From: Pseudomonas sp. B21-048 | GTDB lineage: Bacteria; Pseudomonadota; Gammaproteobacteria; Pseudomonadales; Pseudomonadaceae | DNA: 64,000 bases | Assembly: GCF_024748615.1 (NCBI RefSeq) | Contig: NZ_CP087168.1 | Coordinates: 1,240,001 to 1,304,000 of the forward strand | Reading direction: 5' to 3' | Part shown: piece after piece, positions 55,736 to 64,000 of the stretch | How positions within the stretch are numbered: position 1 is the first letter of the stretch | Layout of the letters: each line of letters begins with the position of its first letter | Program-made: the position numbers and the translations under genes | Notes under the pieces: generated by a model | Seen by the model: the letters and a program-made list of their open reading frames with translations, nothing else | Told to the model about the DNA's origin: nothing | Databases searched by the model: none

Positions 55736-55738
55736 CTT

Positions 55739-56533
55739 TCAGGCAGCGATCAGTTCGCCGGCACGGCGTGGCTCGGCAGGTTTCTCGATTTCACCAAACA
55801 ACACCTTCTGCACCGCCTGCTGCGCCTCAAACGCCAGCGCCGCACGCTCCCGGTCCTGGCATTCGATCGGTTTGAGCAGATGAATTTCCACCTCACCCCG
55901 ATCATTGGCGAACAAGCGCATCAGGTGCGACAGCAAATCATCATCGCCAATGAACGGTGCCAGGGTATCGAGCTCGCCAGCGCGCAGATAACGAATCGCC
56001 ACCGGTTGCAGCGCCACTTCGGAATCGATCGCCGCGGACAGCAAGCGACCATGAAACGTACGCAGCGAGCGGCCATCGGTAGTGGTGCCTTCCGGGAACA
56101 TCAGTAGCGGATGCTCTTGCTCCAGGTGACGGGTCATCTGTTTGCGGATCAACTGGCTGTCGCCTGAGCCACGACGAATGAACAGGCTGCCGGCCTTGGC
56201 CGCCAACCAGCCCGCCACCGGCCAGGTGCGCACTTCGGCCTTGGACAGGAACGACAGCGGCGTGAGCATGCCCAGCAACGGAATGTCGGTCCAGGACACG
56301 TGATTGCTGACCCAGAGCATCGGCGCTTTCGGCAACTCACCCTGCACAGTCACGCGAAAGGGCAGGGCATTGCTCAGCCGCGCCATGAAAAACCGCGACC
56401 AGCGCTGGCGACGGACCATCGAATGGGCAATCCCCAGTCGCTCGAATAATCCGAACACACTGGCCATGCTCAAGCCCAGCGCCACCACCAAAAGCACTCG
56501 CGCAATTCGCGCGTACACCCGCAAGCGGCTCAT
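55739..56533 (-). CDS. olsA: Ornithine-lipid O-acyltransferase OlsA (PlsC family)
   Basis: A 264-aa membrane-bound acyltransferase. One N-terminal hydrophobic helix (about residues 12-30), then the PlsC motifs: NHVSWTDIP (H-x4-D, near 77-85), FIRRGSGDS and FPEGTTTDG. With OlsB it makes ornithine lipid by adding the second acyl chain. Its start overlaps the OlsB stop. A glycerophospholipid role is possible for the family, but the partner decides. Confidence 0.88.
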   Translation of the reverse strand: MSRLRVYARIARVLLVVALGLSMASVFGLFERLGIAHSMVRRQRWSRFFMARLSNALPFRVTVQGELPKAPMLWVSNHVSWTDIPLLGMLTPLSFLSKAEVRTWPVAGWLAAKAGSLFIRRGSGDSQLIRKQMTRHLEQEHPLLMFPEGTTTDGRSLRTFHGRLLSAAIDSEVALQPVAIRYLRAGELDTLAPFIGDDDLLSHLMRLFANDRGEVEIHLLKPIECQDRERAALAFEAQQAVQKVLFGEIEKPAEPRRAGELIAA

Positions 56534-57288
56534 TACACAGCCGCCTTGAAGTGCTTGGCGTAGCGCGGGCAGAGCTCGTCGCGCTTGAGCAGGATGAACA
56601 CGTCGGCCACCTGGAAGTCTTCGTCCCAGCACGGCTCGCCACAGATTTTCGCGCCCAGGCGCATGTAAGCCTTGAGCAGTGGCGGCATTTCGGCGATGAC
56701 GTTGGACGGAATATCCAGCGTCGGCAGTGGTTTTTTCGGCTCGGCCCGCAGGTGTTCGGTGCACAGGTAGCGTTCGCGCAGGCGCTGCATGATCGCGTGG
56801 GCCTGAATGCCGCCGTCCTGCATCGGAATGCTCGCGCACCCCATCAAATAGCTGTAACCGCCTTGGTTCAGCACTTCGGCCAGTTCACCCCAGAGCACGG
56901 CGATGGTACCGCCGTTGCGGTAGGCCGGGTCGACGCAGGTGCGACCGATTTCCAGGATCGGGCCTTTGAGATGGACCAGGCCATGCAGGCTGAATTCTTC
57001 TTCGCTGTAGAACTTGCCCAGGCTGCTGGCCGCTGTGTGGTCGAGCAAACGGGTGGTCGCCACCAGACGCCCGGTGTTCAAGTCACGCACGCCGATGTGG
57101 GCGCAGTGAACATCGTAATCATCCATGTCCAGACCCAGTTCCGCGCCTTTCAGCCTGGCGTTGAATTCGCCGCTGAACACGTTGAAGCGCAAGGCCTGGG
57201 CTTCCTGCAACGCCTCGGCGCCCACCAGGCGTTCGGCTTGCAGGCGGCGTTCATTGCCGGTGTCGCTGATGCGGGCGATCTGAGTCAT
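56533..57288 (-). CDS. olsB: L-ornithine N-acyltransferase OlsB
   Basis: A 251-aa GNAT-type enzyme that N-acylates ornithine from acyl-ACP. Pattern [57 protein letters not shown] (acyl-donor loop) and [13 protein letters not shown] is that of OlsB. First of the olsBA pair, overlapping olsA by 1 base. In other Pseudomonas the pair is induced by low phosphate; only a weak half-match to a Pho box was seen upstream. Confidence 0.9.
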   Translation of the reverse strand: MTQIARISDTGNERRLQAERLVGAEALQEAQALRFNVFSGEFNARLKGAELGLDMDDYDVHCAHIGVRDLNTGRLVATTRLLDHTAASSLGKFYSEEEFSLHGLVHLKGPILEIGRTCVDPAYRNGGTIAVLWGELAEVLNQGGYSYLMGCASIPMQDGGIQAHAIMQRLRERYLCTEHLRAEPKKPLPTLDIPSNVIAEMPPLLKAYMRLGAKICGEPCWDEDFQVADVFILLKRDELCPRYAKHFKAAV

Positions 57289-57442
57289 TGTGAGTCTCCG
57301 TACAGGCTGGCCACCCGTCTTGGGTTGCAGCCGATCGACTTTCTTTATGCAGCCGTGTTGTGCAAAGTCAGGCTATGTAGCCCCGGTGTCATCGCCATGA
57401 AGCTTTGGTGATGCTTATATGACAGCCCACAAGGAGCCTCTT

Positions 57443-58324
57443 ATGCCCTGGCAAACCCTGTTGAAACGCCGCGATCGTCTGCCCGCCAATCCTGATCTGG
57501 GCGAAGGCTTTGCAGCCTTGTTGCAACAGTTGGGAGCGGTGTCGCCGTTCGAATTGGCGGTGGTCGGTGGACGGCTGATGGCGACACCGGGGCTGGCGTT
57601 TCTGGTGGGTTATCAAGCAGCGTTGCGCATGCTCTGGCCGAGCGCGCCGCTGAGCCTCGGCGCGTTGTGCGTAACCGAACAGCGCAGTTTGCGGGTGGCG
57701 GACATGCAGACCCGGCTGCGCGATCTGCGCCTGAGCGGGCGTAAGGATTTCGTCACCGCCGGCGATGCCGCCGACTGGCTGCTGGTCGCCGCTCGCAGTG
57801 AAGAGCCCGGCGAAGTGCCGCGTTTGAGTTTGGCGGTGGTTTATCCCGATGAACCGGGTGTGCGCCTGGAAAAGCTCGCGCCGATGCCACTGATGCCGGA
57901 CATAGGCCACGGCCGGCTGTTTCTCGACAACGCACTGTGTGAGTTGCTGGCGGGGGATGGCTGGGATGCATACGTCAAACCGTTCCGCACACTTGAAGAC
58001 ATCTATGTGCTGAGCGGCATGACCGCGTGGTTGTTCGGTGTCGGTCAAGACAGCGACTGGCCGCAAACCTTGCAACTGCGCTTGCTGGCGCTGCTGGCCG
58101 GGTGTGCGGAAGTCAGCCGCCAGGCGCCGAACAATTCGGCCGGCCATGTATTGCTGGGCGGGTTATTTGCGCAGTTCGACGGGCTCAAGGCTGAAGTGAA
58201 TCAGGCCCTGGCCGATGGCTCGCCAGAATGGGCGGCGATGTGGCAGCGCGATCAGGCCGTGATGGATTTGGCGGCAGGGGCGCGGGGGAAGCGGTTGGCC
58301 AAGGCGTTGGCGGGATTGTCGTAA
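57443..58324 (+). CDS. Acyl-CoA dehydrogenase-like protein, atypical
   Basis: A 293-aa cytoplasmic protein. The start at 57443 (MPWQTLLKRRDRLPANPDLG) has AAGGAG seven bases upstream. Pseudomonas homologues are often annotated as acyl-CoA dehydrogenase, but the protein is shorter than that family (usually about 380 aa) and I cannot see the FAD-binding or catalytic-glutamate signatures clearly. Blocks such as DWLLVAARSEE and LEDIYVLSGMTAWLFGVGQD hint at a distant relation. Treat the enzymatic name as uncertain. Confidence 0.55.
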   Translation: MPWQTLLKRRDRLPANPDLGEGFAALLQQLGAVSPFELAVVGGRLMATPGLAFLVGYQAALRMLWPSAPLSLGALCVTEQRSLRVADMQTRLRDLRLSGRKDFVTAGDAADWLLVAARSEEPGEVPRLSLAVVYPDEPGVRLEKLAPMPLMPDIGHGRLFLDNALCELLAGDGWDAYVKPFRTLEDIYVLSGMTAWLFGVGQDSDWPQTLQLRLLALLAGCAEVSRQAPNNSAGHVLLGGLFAQFDGLKAEVNQALADGSPEWAAMWQRDQAVMDLAAGARGKRLAKALAGLS

Positions 58325-58426
58325 GGTTGGAGACCCTTCGCGGGCAAGCCTCATTGGCAACACAAATCCCGGAACTGTCATCAAGCTCGACTAGGCTCTG
58401 CAGGTTGATCCCTCCGAGCGCCCCCC

Positions 58427-59521
58427 ATGTTCAAAGGCTTGTCCCTGATTTTCATGCTGCTGCTCAGCCTCACGGCCCACGCCGAAAACTGGCCGGCCGA
58501 GCAATGGTCGCCCGCCCCGAACGTCACCGGGCCGGCACTTCAGACTCTGGAGAGTTACGCCTTTCCACCCCGCGACGATGCCACTCACCAAGGCATCCGC
58601 ACCGATGCCTTGCTGGTGATCCGCGACGGTCAGCTGATCTACGAACGCTACGCTGGCGCGACCCGCGCCGACACTCCGCACCTGACCTGGTCCATCAGCA
58701 AAAGCCTCATGGCCACAGTCCTCGGCGTGGCTTATGGCGAAGGCCTGTTCAAACTCCAGGATCCGGCGCAGAAATTCTATCCACCGCTGGAAAAACACCC
58801 AGCCATGACCATGGCCGACCTGCTGCACTGGGCCTCGGGCCTGGACTGGCAGGAAGACTATGAATACGCACCGTTGAAGTCCTCGGTGGTGGCCATGCTC
58901 TACACCCGTGGTCACCGCGACATGGCCGCGTTCACTGCCGACCACGACGAGTACGCCAAACCCGGTCAGGCATTCCGCTACTCCAGCGGCGACAGCAACT
59001 TGCTCTCCGCCGCGCTTAAAACCATCGTCGGCCCAGCCCGTTATCCGGATTATCCGTGGACCGCGCTGTTCGAACCCTTGGGGATTCGCAGTGCGGTGTG
59101 GGAAACAGACGCCACGGGCACGTTTGTCGCATCGTCCTATGCCTACCTCTCCGCCCGGGACCTGGCTCGGGTCGGCCTGTTGATGGCGCGCGACGGTCGT
59201 TGGCGTGAGCGGCAATTGCTGCCCAAGGATTGGGTCGACTTCAGCCGCGAGCCTTTTGCCCGCTATCAAGCCAACCAGGATGAAGCAGTGCCCGGCGGGC
59301 ATTGGTGGCTCAATCGTGCGGTGGATGGCGCGACACAACCTTGGCCCGATGCTCCCGCCGATACCTTCGCCGCGCTGGGTCATTGGGGGCAGGCGATGTA
59401 CGTGATTCCCAGCGAAAAACTGGTGATCGTGCGCTACGGCGATGATCGCGATGGCAGTTATCGGCACAATGAATTGCTCAAACTCGCGCTCAAGGCGTTT
59501 GCCATGAAGGTGCAGCCATGA
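58427..59521 (+). CDS. Serine hydrolase, class C beta-lactamase fold
   Basis: A 364-aa exported protein with signal peptide to about residue 19 (LTAHAEN). Catalytic S-x-x-K is S89-I-S-K92 in TWSISKSLMATVLG. The second-motif tyrosine is probably in FRYSSGDSNLL, and LGHWGQAMYVIP near the C-terminus replaces the K-T-G triad. Such proteins include esterases, peptidases and 6-aminohexanoate hydrolases, so a beta-lactamase role should not be assumed. Its stop overlaps the next gene (ATGA). Confidence 0.82.
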   Translation: MFKGLSLIFMLLLSLTAHAENWPAEQWSPAPNVTGPALQTLESYAFPPRDDATHQGIRTDALLVIRDGQLIYERYAGATRADTPHLTWSISKSLMATVLGVAYGEGLFKLQDPAQKFYPPLEKHPAMTMADLLHWASGLDWQEDYEYAPLKSSVVAMLYTRGHRDMAAFTADHDEYAKPGQAFRYSSGDSNLLSAALKTIVGPARYPDYPWTALFEPLGIRSAVWETDATGTFVASSYAYLSARDLARVGLLMARDGRWRERQLLPKDWVDFSREPFARYQANQDEAVPGGHWWLNRAVDGATQPWPDAPADTFAALGHWGQAMYVIPSEKLVIVRYGDDRDGSYRHNELLKLALKAFAMKVQP

Positions 59522-59847
59522 GCCGCCACAGCTTTATTCGCCGTCGGCCGTTCAGCACGCTGTTGCTGGTGCTGCTGATCGCCTTGCTTGGCTGGATCTG
59601 GCAGGAGCGTGTGGCGCTGTGGGCCTTCCCCGACATCATCAGCGCCTACACCGCCAAGGAATATTGCTCGTGCCGGTATGTGATGAATAATTCGGCCGAG
59701 TATTGCCAGAGTTATGTGAAGCAGTATTTATCCACCAGCGGTTTCGTCGATGACGCCGCGAGCAAGCGTGTGATGGTGGGTGGTATGGGGCGTAGCAACA
59801 GCGCTGTTTGGGTTGGCGAACGCCAGGGTTGTCGCCTGCAACCCTGA
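59518..59847 (+). CDS. Small membrane-anchored hypothetical protein
   Basis: A 109-aa protein with one N-terminal membrane helix (FSTLLLVLLIALLGWIWQE, about residues 12-30) and a periplasmic part with four cysteines (KEYCSCRYV, AEYCQSY, QGCRLQP). It overlaps the serine hydrolase by 4 bases and so is translationally coupled to it; the two may act together in the envelope. From memory such pairs occur in other Pseudomonas. Function unknown. Confidence 0.75.
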   Translation: MSRHSFIRRRPFSTLLLVLLIALLGWIWQERVALWAFPDIISAYTAKEYCSCRYVMNNSAEYCQSYVKQYLSTSGFVDDAASKRVMVGGMGRSNSAVWVGERQGCRLQP

Positions 59848-59942
59848 ACTACACCCGTAGCAGCCTTCAGCAGCTGCTACAGGTTTGCAACTGACTCGCG
59901 GGCGGTTAAGGTTCGCTCAGGTTTATCTGCCCCCGAGTTTCT

Positions 59943-60533
59943 ATGTTCAAGCGGTCCTTCTGCAAAACCCTCGCTTTCCTGCTGCTGGCCGGTGTCACCG
60001 TGTCGGCCCAAGCCAATTGGTACCTGGACGGCGAGTCCTCGCGGCTGTCGTTCATCAGCACTAAAAACGCCAACATCTGCGAAGTGCAGCGCTTTCTGGT
60101 GCTGCACGGCAAGGTCGATCCCAAAGGCCTGGCGCAGGTGGAGGTTGAAATGGAGTCGGTCAACAGCGGCATTCCGTTGCGTGACGAACGCATGCGCAAG
60201 GAGCTGTTCGAGATCCAGACGTTTCCTGATGCGTTGATCACCACACAGATCGATCTACGGCCGATCAACGACCTGGCGCCGGGCGCGCAACTGGAGTTGC
60301 GCTTGCCGCTGACCGTCAACCTGCATGGTAAACAACAGCAATACAATGCCGAGCTGCTGGCGACCCGTCTCGACGACCGGCGCTTTCAAGTGGTGACCCT
60401 CGAACCTTTGGTGATCAACGCTGAAGATTTCGACCTGGCCCCGGGCCTCGAAAGCTTGCGCAAGGTGGCCGGTTTGTCGGCCATCAGCCTGTCGGTGCCG
60501 GTGGGTGCGGTGCTGATTTTCACGGCGCGCTGA
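59943..60533 (+). CDS. YceI-family periplasmic protein
   Basis: A 196-aa exported protein with signal peptide to about residue 24 (VSAQANW). The YceI lipocalin-like barrel is seen as NWYLDGESSRLSFISTKNAN through LRLPLTVNLHGK and ending LSVPVGAVLIF. YceI proteins bind isoprenoid-type lipids in the periplasm; the exact ligand is unknown. Followed by the PLD-family gene after 1 base, so probably one transcript. Confidence 0.85.
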   Translation: MFKRSFCKTLAFLLLAGVTVSAQANWYLDGESSRLSFISTKNANICEVQRFLVLHGKVDPKGLAQVEVEMESVNSGIPLRDERMRKELFEIQTFPDALITTQIDLRPINDLAPGAQLELRLPLTVNLHGKQQQYNAELLATRLDDRRFQVVTLEPLVINAEDFDLAPGLESLRKVAGLSAISLSVPVGAVLIFTAR

Positions 60534-60534
60534 G

Positions 60535-61692
60535 ATGCGCGGCGCAATTTTCCCGTGGCGCGACGGCAACCGCTTTGAGCTGCTGATCGATGGCCCGCAG
60601 TTTTTTCCGCGAATGCTGGTGGCGATTGCTCGCGCCGAAGAGCAAGTCGAACTGGAGCTGTATCTGGTGGAGGCGGGCGCCTGCGCCGAGGCCATGGTGC
60701 AGGCGCTGGTCCAGGCGGCCGAGCGCGGTGTGCGGGTGCGCTGCCTGTTCGATGACTATGGCAGTCTGGCTTTCACCCTGACCTTGCGTCAGCGCCTGAT
60801 GGCCGCCGGTGTCGAGTTGCGTTTCTACAATCGCCTGAGCTGGCGCCGTTGGGTGGGCAACTTTTATCGCGATCACCGCAAGTTGCTGCTGGTGGATCAA
60901 TGCCTGGCGGTGGTCGGCGGCACCGGGGTGACCGATGAGTTCTGGACACCGGGCGAAGACACCAGCGAATGGCACGAAGTGATGGTGGAAATCGTCGGCC
61001 CGTTGGTGCTCGACTGGCAGTTATTGTTCGACCGCCAATGGATCGCCAACCGCCATCGACGCGCCTGGAAACCCACTGCGCACTTCGGTTTGCCGCGCTT
61101 GCCGCGAGTGCCGGCCATGGGCGAGGGCATGGGCCGGGTCGCCTATGCCGACGCCCGCCAACACCGCGATATTTTGCAGTCGCTGGTTCGTGCGCTGAAC
61201 AGCGGCCAACGCCGAATCTGGCTGGCCACGCCGTATTTCCTGCCGACCTGGAAAGTCCGTCGCTCACTGCGCCGGGCGGCGGCGCGTGGCCTGGATGTGC
61301 GTCTGCTGCTGACCGGGCCGCGCACCGATCACCCGTCGGTGCGCTACGCCGGGCATCGCTACTACCCGCGTCTGCTCAAGGCCGGGGTGAAGATCTTCGA
61401 ATACCAGCCGTGTTTCCTGCACCTGAAAATGGTGTTGATCGATGACTGGGTGAGCATCGGCTCGTGCAATTTCGATCACTGGAATCTGCGTTTCAATCTG
61501 GAAGCCAACCTTGAGGCACTGGACCTTGGGCTGACCCGAGCGGTGGCGGCGAGTTTCGAGAATGACTTTGCCCTGAGCCAGGAAGTCAGCCTCGAGGCAT
61601 GGAAGCGCCGACCGTTGTGGCGGCGGGTCAAGCAAAGGGTGTGGGGATGGGTGGATCGGCTGGTGGTGAATCTGCTGGATCGGCGCGGATAG
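60535..61692 (+). CDS. clsB: Cardiolipin synthase ClsB-like (phospholipase D family)
   Basis: A 385-aa enzyme with two HKD motifs: HRKLLLVDQ near residue 115 and HLKMVLIDD near 297, each followed by the usual G-S/T-N-like context (VGGTGVTDEFW; IGSCNFDHWNLRFNLE). It makes cardiolipin from phosphatidyl donors at the inner membrane. It lacks N-terminal membrane helices, as ClsB does. A role in phospholipid transfer of another kind is possible. Confidence 0.82.
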   Translation: MRGAIFPWRDGNRFELLIDGPQFFPRMLVAIARAEEQVELELYLVEAGACAEAMVQALVQAAERGVRVRCLFDDYGSLAFTLTLRQRLMAAGVELRFYNRLSWRRWVGNFYRDHRKLLLVDQCLAVVGGTGVTDEFWTPGEDTSEWHEVMVEIVGPLVLDWQLLFDRQWIANRHRRAWKPTAHFGLPRLPRVPAMGEGMGRVAYADARQHRDILQSLVRALNSGQRRIWLATPYFLPTWKVRRSLRRAAARGLDVRLLLTGPRTDHPSVRYAGHRYYPRLLKAGVKIFEYQPCFLHLKMVLIDDWVSIGSCNFDHWNLRFNLEANLEALDLGLTRAVAASFENDFALSQEVSLEAWKRRPLWRRVKQRVWGWVDRLVVNLLDRRG

Positions 61693-61699
61693 TCGTTCA

Positions 61700-61801
61700 G
61701 ATCGTTCCCACGCTCTGCGTGGGAATGCAGCCCGTGACGCTCCGCGTCACTGGACGTGGAGCGTCCCTTGAGGCATTCCCACGCAGAGCGTGGGAACGAT
61801 C
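61700..61801. repeat. REP-type palindrome, family A, copy 4
   Basis: GATCGTTCCCACGCTCTGCG ... GCAGAGCGTGGGAACGATC around GTGACGCTCCGCGTCAC, between the convergent clsB-like and bglX genes. Confidence 0.9.
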
Positions 61802-61816
61802 AGTCCATGCGCGGGG

Positions 61817-64000
61817 TTAAAGCAACTCAAAGCTCTGCTGCGTCACGTCCTGGGAGTCCAGGCCGATCTGCACGTTGAACTTGCCCGGTTCGGCGGCGTA
61901 CTTGAGCTGGGCGTTGTAGAACTTCAGGTCATCCTCGGTGATGGTGAAGCGCACGACTTTCTGTTCGCCGGCCTTGACCAATACTTTCTGGAAGTTCTTC
62001 AGTTCCTTGACCGGGCGGATCATCGAGCCGGTTACGTCCTGGATGTACAGCTGCACCACGGTTTCGCCGTCACGCTTGCCGGTGTTCTTCACCACGACGC
62101 TGGCGTCGAGCTTGCCGGTCTTGTTCAGTGTGGTCGACGACAGGGCCATGTCGGTCAGGCTGAACTGGGTGTAGCTCAGGCCGAAGCCGAACGGGAACAG
62201 CGGCCCGGTGGTGTCTTCGAAATACTGCGAGGTGTAGTTGCCCGGTTTGCCCGGAGTGAACGGCCGGCCAATGCTCAGGTGGTTGTAGTAGGTCGGAATC
62301 TGACCCACCGAGCGCGGGACAGTGATCGGCAGTTTGCCCGACGGGTTGTAGTCGCCGAACAGTACGTCAGCGATGGCGTTGCCGCCTTCGGTGCCGCTGA
62401 ACCAGGTTTCCAGAATCGCGTCAGCCTGCTCGTTCTCTTCGAGAATCGACAGCGGACGACCATTCATCAACACCAGCACCAGCGGTTTGCCGGTGGCTTT
62501 CAACGCCTTGATCAGTTCGCGCTGGGCGGCCGGGATGTTCAGGTCGGTGCGGCTCGAGGATTCGTGGGACATGCCACGGGATTCGCCCACCGCTGCCACC
62601 ACCACGTCCGCTTGCCTGGCAGCTTTCACCGCTTCATCGATCAGGGCATTGGCCGAGCGCGGATCATCCACCACTTCCGGCGCGTCGAAGTTGAGGAAGT
62701 TCAGGTAATCGAGGATTTTTTTGTCGCTGGTGATGTTCGCGCCACGGGCGTAGATCAGCGTCGACTGCGCGCCAAGCGCACTGGTCATGCCGTCGAACAA
62801 GGTCACCGATTGCTCGGGGCGGCCAGCCGCGGCCCAACTGCCCATCATGTCGATCGGCGCCTTGGCCAGTGGACCGACCAGAGCGATTTTCGCGGTTTTC
62901 TTCAGCGGCAGGGTATCGCCCTGGTTCTTCAGCAACACCAGGCTGCGACGTGCGACATCACGGGCTTCGGCGCGGTGCAGGCGGCTTTCGGCGTAGGTGT
63001 CGACCGGGTCATCCTCGGCCTTGCCGATGCGCAGGTACGGGTCTTTGAACAGGCCCATGTCGTACTTGGCGGCGAGCACTTCACGCACAGCGTTGTCGAT
63101 GTCTTTCTGTTCGATCTCACCGGCCTTCAGCAGCCCTGGCAATTCCTTGCCATACAGGGTGTCGTTCATACTCATGTCGATGCCGGCCTTGATCGCCAGC
63201 TTCGCGGCTTCGCGACCGTCAGCGGCGACGCCGTGCTTGATCAGCTCGAAAATCGCCCCGTGGTCGCTGACCGCCAGGCCCTTGAAGCCCCATTCCTTGC
63301 GCAACAGGTCGTTCATCAGCCAGGTGTTGGCGGTGGCCGGCACGCCGTTGATCGAGTTCAGCGCAACCATCACCCCGCCGGCACCGGCGTCAATCGCCGC
63401 GCGGTACGGTGGCAGGTAATCCTGGTACATCTTGACCGGGCTCATGTCGACGACGTTGTAGTCGCGACCGCCCTCGACCGCGCCGTACAAGGCAAAGTGC
63501 TTGACGCTGGCCATGATGCTGTCGGCTGCGTTCGCACCGGTGCCCTGGAAGGCCTTGACCATTACGCCGGCGATCCGCGAAACCAGGTAGGTGTCTTCGC
63601 CGAAGCCTTCGGACGTGCGGCCCCAGCGTGGGTCGCGGGAAATATCAACCATCGGTGCGAAGGTGATGTCGAGGCTGTCAGCCGCCGCTTCCTGGGCGGC
63701 GATGCGCCCGGAGCGACCAATGGCGTCCATGTCCCAGCTCGAGGCCAGGGCCAGCGGAATCGGGAAAATGGTGCGGTGGCCGTGGATCACGTCATAGGCG
63801 AAGAACATCGGGATCTTCAACCGGCTGCGCATGGCCGCATCCTGCATCGGACGGTTTTCGGCGCGAGTGATCGAGTTGAAGGTGCCGCCGATATTGCCGG
63901 CAGCGATCTCCTTGCGGATCATCTCCCGCGGCATTTCCGGGCCGATGCTGATCAGGCGTAACTGGCCGATCTTTTCATCGAGGGTCATTTGCTTCATCAG
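61817..64000 (-). CDS. bglX: Beta-glucosidase BglX (GH3), 5' end off window
   Basis: Periplasmic glycoside hydrolase family 3. At least 727 residues are in the window; the frame enters from the right without its signal peptide, so the true start lies beyond 64000. GH3 N-terminal domain MTLDEKIGQLRLISIGPEMP through GLAVSDHGAIFELIKHG (nucleophile Asp in SDH), then the C-terminal domain and a fibronectin-III-like end (GETVVQLYIQDVTGS). It hydrolyses beta-linked glucosides. Confidence 0.92.
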   Translation of the reverse strand: MMKQMTLDEKIGQLRLISIGPEMPREMIRKEIAAGNIGGTFNSITRAENRPMQDAAMRSRLKIPMFFAYDVIHGHRTIFPIPLALASSWDMDAIGRSGRIAAQEAAADSLDITFAPMVDISRDPRWGRTSEGFGEDTYLVSRIAGVMVKAFQGTGANAADSIMASVKHFALYGAVEGGRDYNVVDMSPVKMYQDYLPPYRAAIDAGAGGVMVALNSINGVPATANTWLMNDLLRKEWGFKGLAVSDHGAIFELIKHGVAADGREAAKLAIKAGIDMSMNDTLYGKELPGLLKAGEIEQKDIDNAVREVLAAKYDMGLFKDPYLRIGKAEDDPVDTYAESRLHRAEARDVARRSLVLLKNQGDTLPLKKTAKIALVGPLAKAPIDMMGSWAAAGRPEQSVTLFDGMTSALGAQSTLIYARGANITSDKKILDYLNFLNFDAPEVVDDPRSANALIDEAVKAARQADVVVAAVGESRGMSHESSSRTDLNIPAAQRELIKALKATGKPLVLVLMNGRPLSILEENEQADAILETWFSGTEGGNAIADVLFGDYNPSGKLPITVPRSVGQIPTYYNHLSIGRPFTPGKPGNYTSQYFEDTTGPLFPFGFGLSYTQFSLTDMALSSTTLNKTGKLDASVVVKNTGKRDGETVVQLYIQDVTGSMIRPVKELKNFQKVLVKAGEQKVVRFTITEDDLKFYNAQLKYAAEPGKFNVQIGLDSQDVTQQSFELL

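Noticed and set aside
57400..57430. Pho box before olsB
   Set aside because: CTGTCAT is present on the minus strand, but the second half (GCATCAC) matches at only 3 of 7 positions; not enough for a PhoB call.
61790..63961. 723-codon open frame antisense to bglX
   Set aside because: Same cause; no start signal or recognisable domain, while the GH3 motifs are on the minus strand.

Overview
The window reads as a chromosomal segment of a Pseudomonas of the P. fluorescens lineage. The evidence is a high-GC core with a complete protocatechuate (pca) branch of the beta-ketoadipate pathway, an EmhABC/TtgABC-type RND pump with its TetR repressor and a TtgR-like operator, the braC-type branched-chain amino-acid transporter, a XenB-type old yellow enzyme, olsBA, a stand-alone ccoM, and several copies of two Pseudomonas REP-like palindrome families. 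No rRNA, tRNA or CRISPR array was seen.

Layout. 1-6,300 is an accessory region of lower GC. It holds an XRE regulator, a serine recombinase with a 40-bp inverted repeat just upstream, broken gene pieces, a diverged direct repeat, two pairs of paralogous small proteins, a Rap1a/Tai-type immunity-like protein, a small lipoprotein and a possible structured RNA. 6,280-7,685 is a colicin-E3-type ribosome-cleaving toxin with a pyocin-S6-type immunity gene. 7,787-14,556 is core: nhaA, a cysteine-synthase-like PLP enzyme, an FAD oxidoreductase, a lipoprotein, and an atypical SDR divergent from a LysR gene. 14,685-15,775 is a RES/Xre toxin-antitoxin pair. 15,913-17,220 is an intact ISL3-family element with a perfect 8-bp target duplication, inserted at the terminator of the braC-livHMGF transporter (17,264-22,266).

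22,618-33,489 carries a DUF2288 gene, a 731-residue tubulin/FtsZ-superfamily protein, an MFS transporter, rapA, small conserved genes, ccoM behind an ANR-type box, and pitA. 34,096-45,033 is the consolidated pca cluster pcaR-pcaK-pcaIJF-pcaHG-pcaBDC, followed by a convergent OprD-family porin. PcaR-like boxes lie before pcaR, pcaK and pcaI. Together these encode uptake of aromatic acids and conversion of protocatechuate to succinyl-CoA and acetyl-CoA. 45,411-52,091 is the efflux pump and its repressor. 52,395-54,955 is an ArsR-MFS-xenB operon. 55,111-64,000 holds acpH, olsBA, an acyl-CoA-dehydrogenase-like gene, a serine hydrolase, a YceI protein, a cardiolipin-synthase-like PLD enzyme and the 3' part of bglX, which runs off the window.

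The items I consider most worth attention are the large tubulin-like GTPase, the mobile region with its recombinase repeat and small paralogues, the ccoM/ANR unit, and the toxin that carries an E3-type RNase domain but is much shorter than receptor-targeted pyocins. All family calls are made by eye from motifs; no database search was run.
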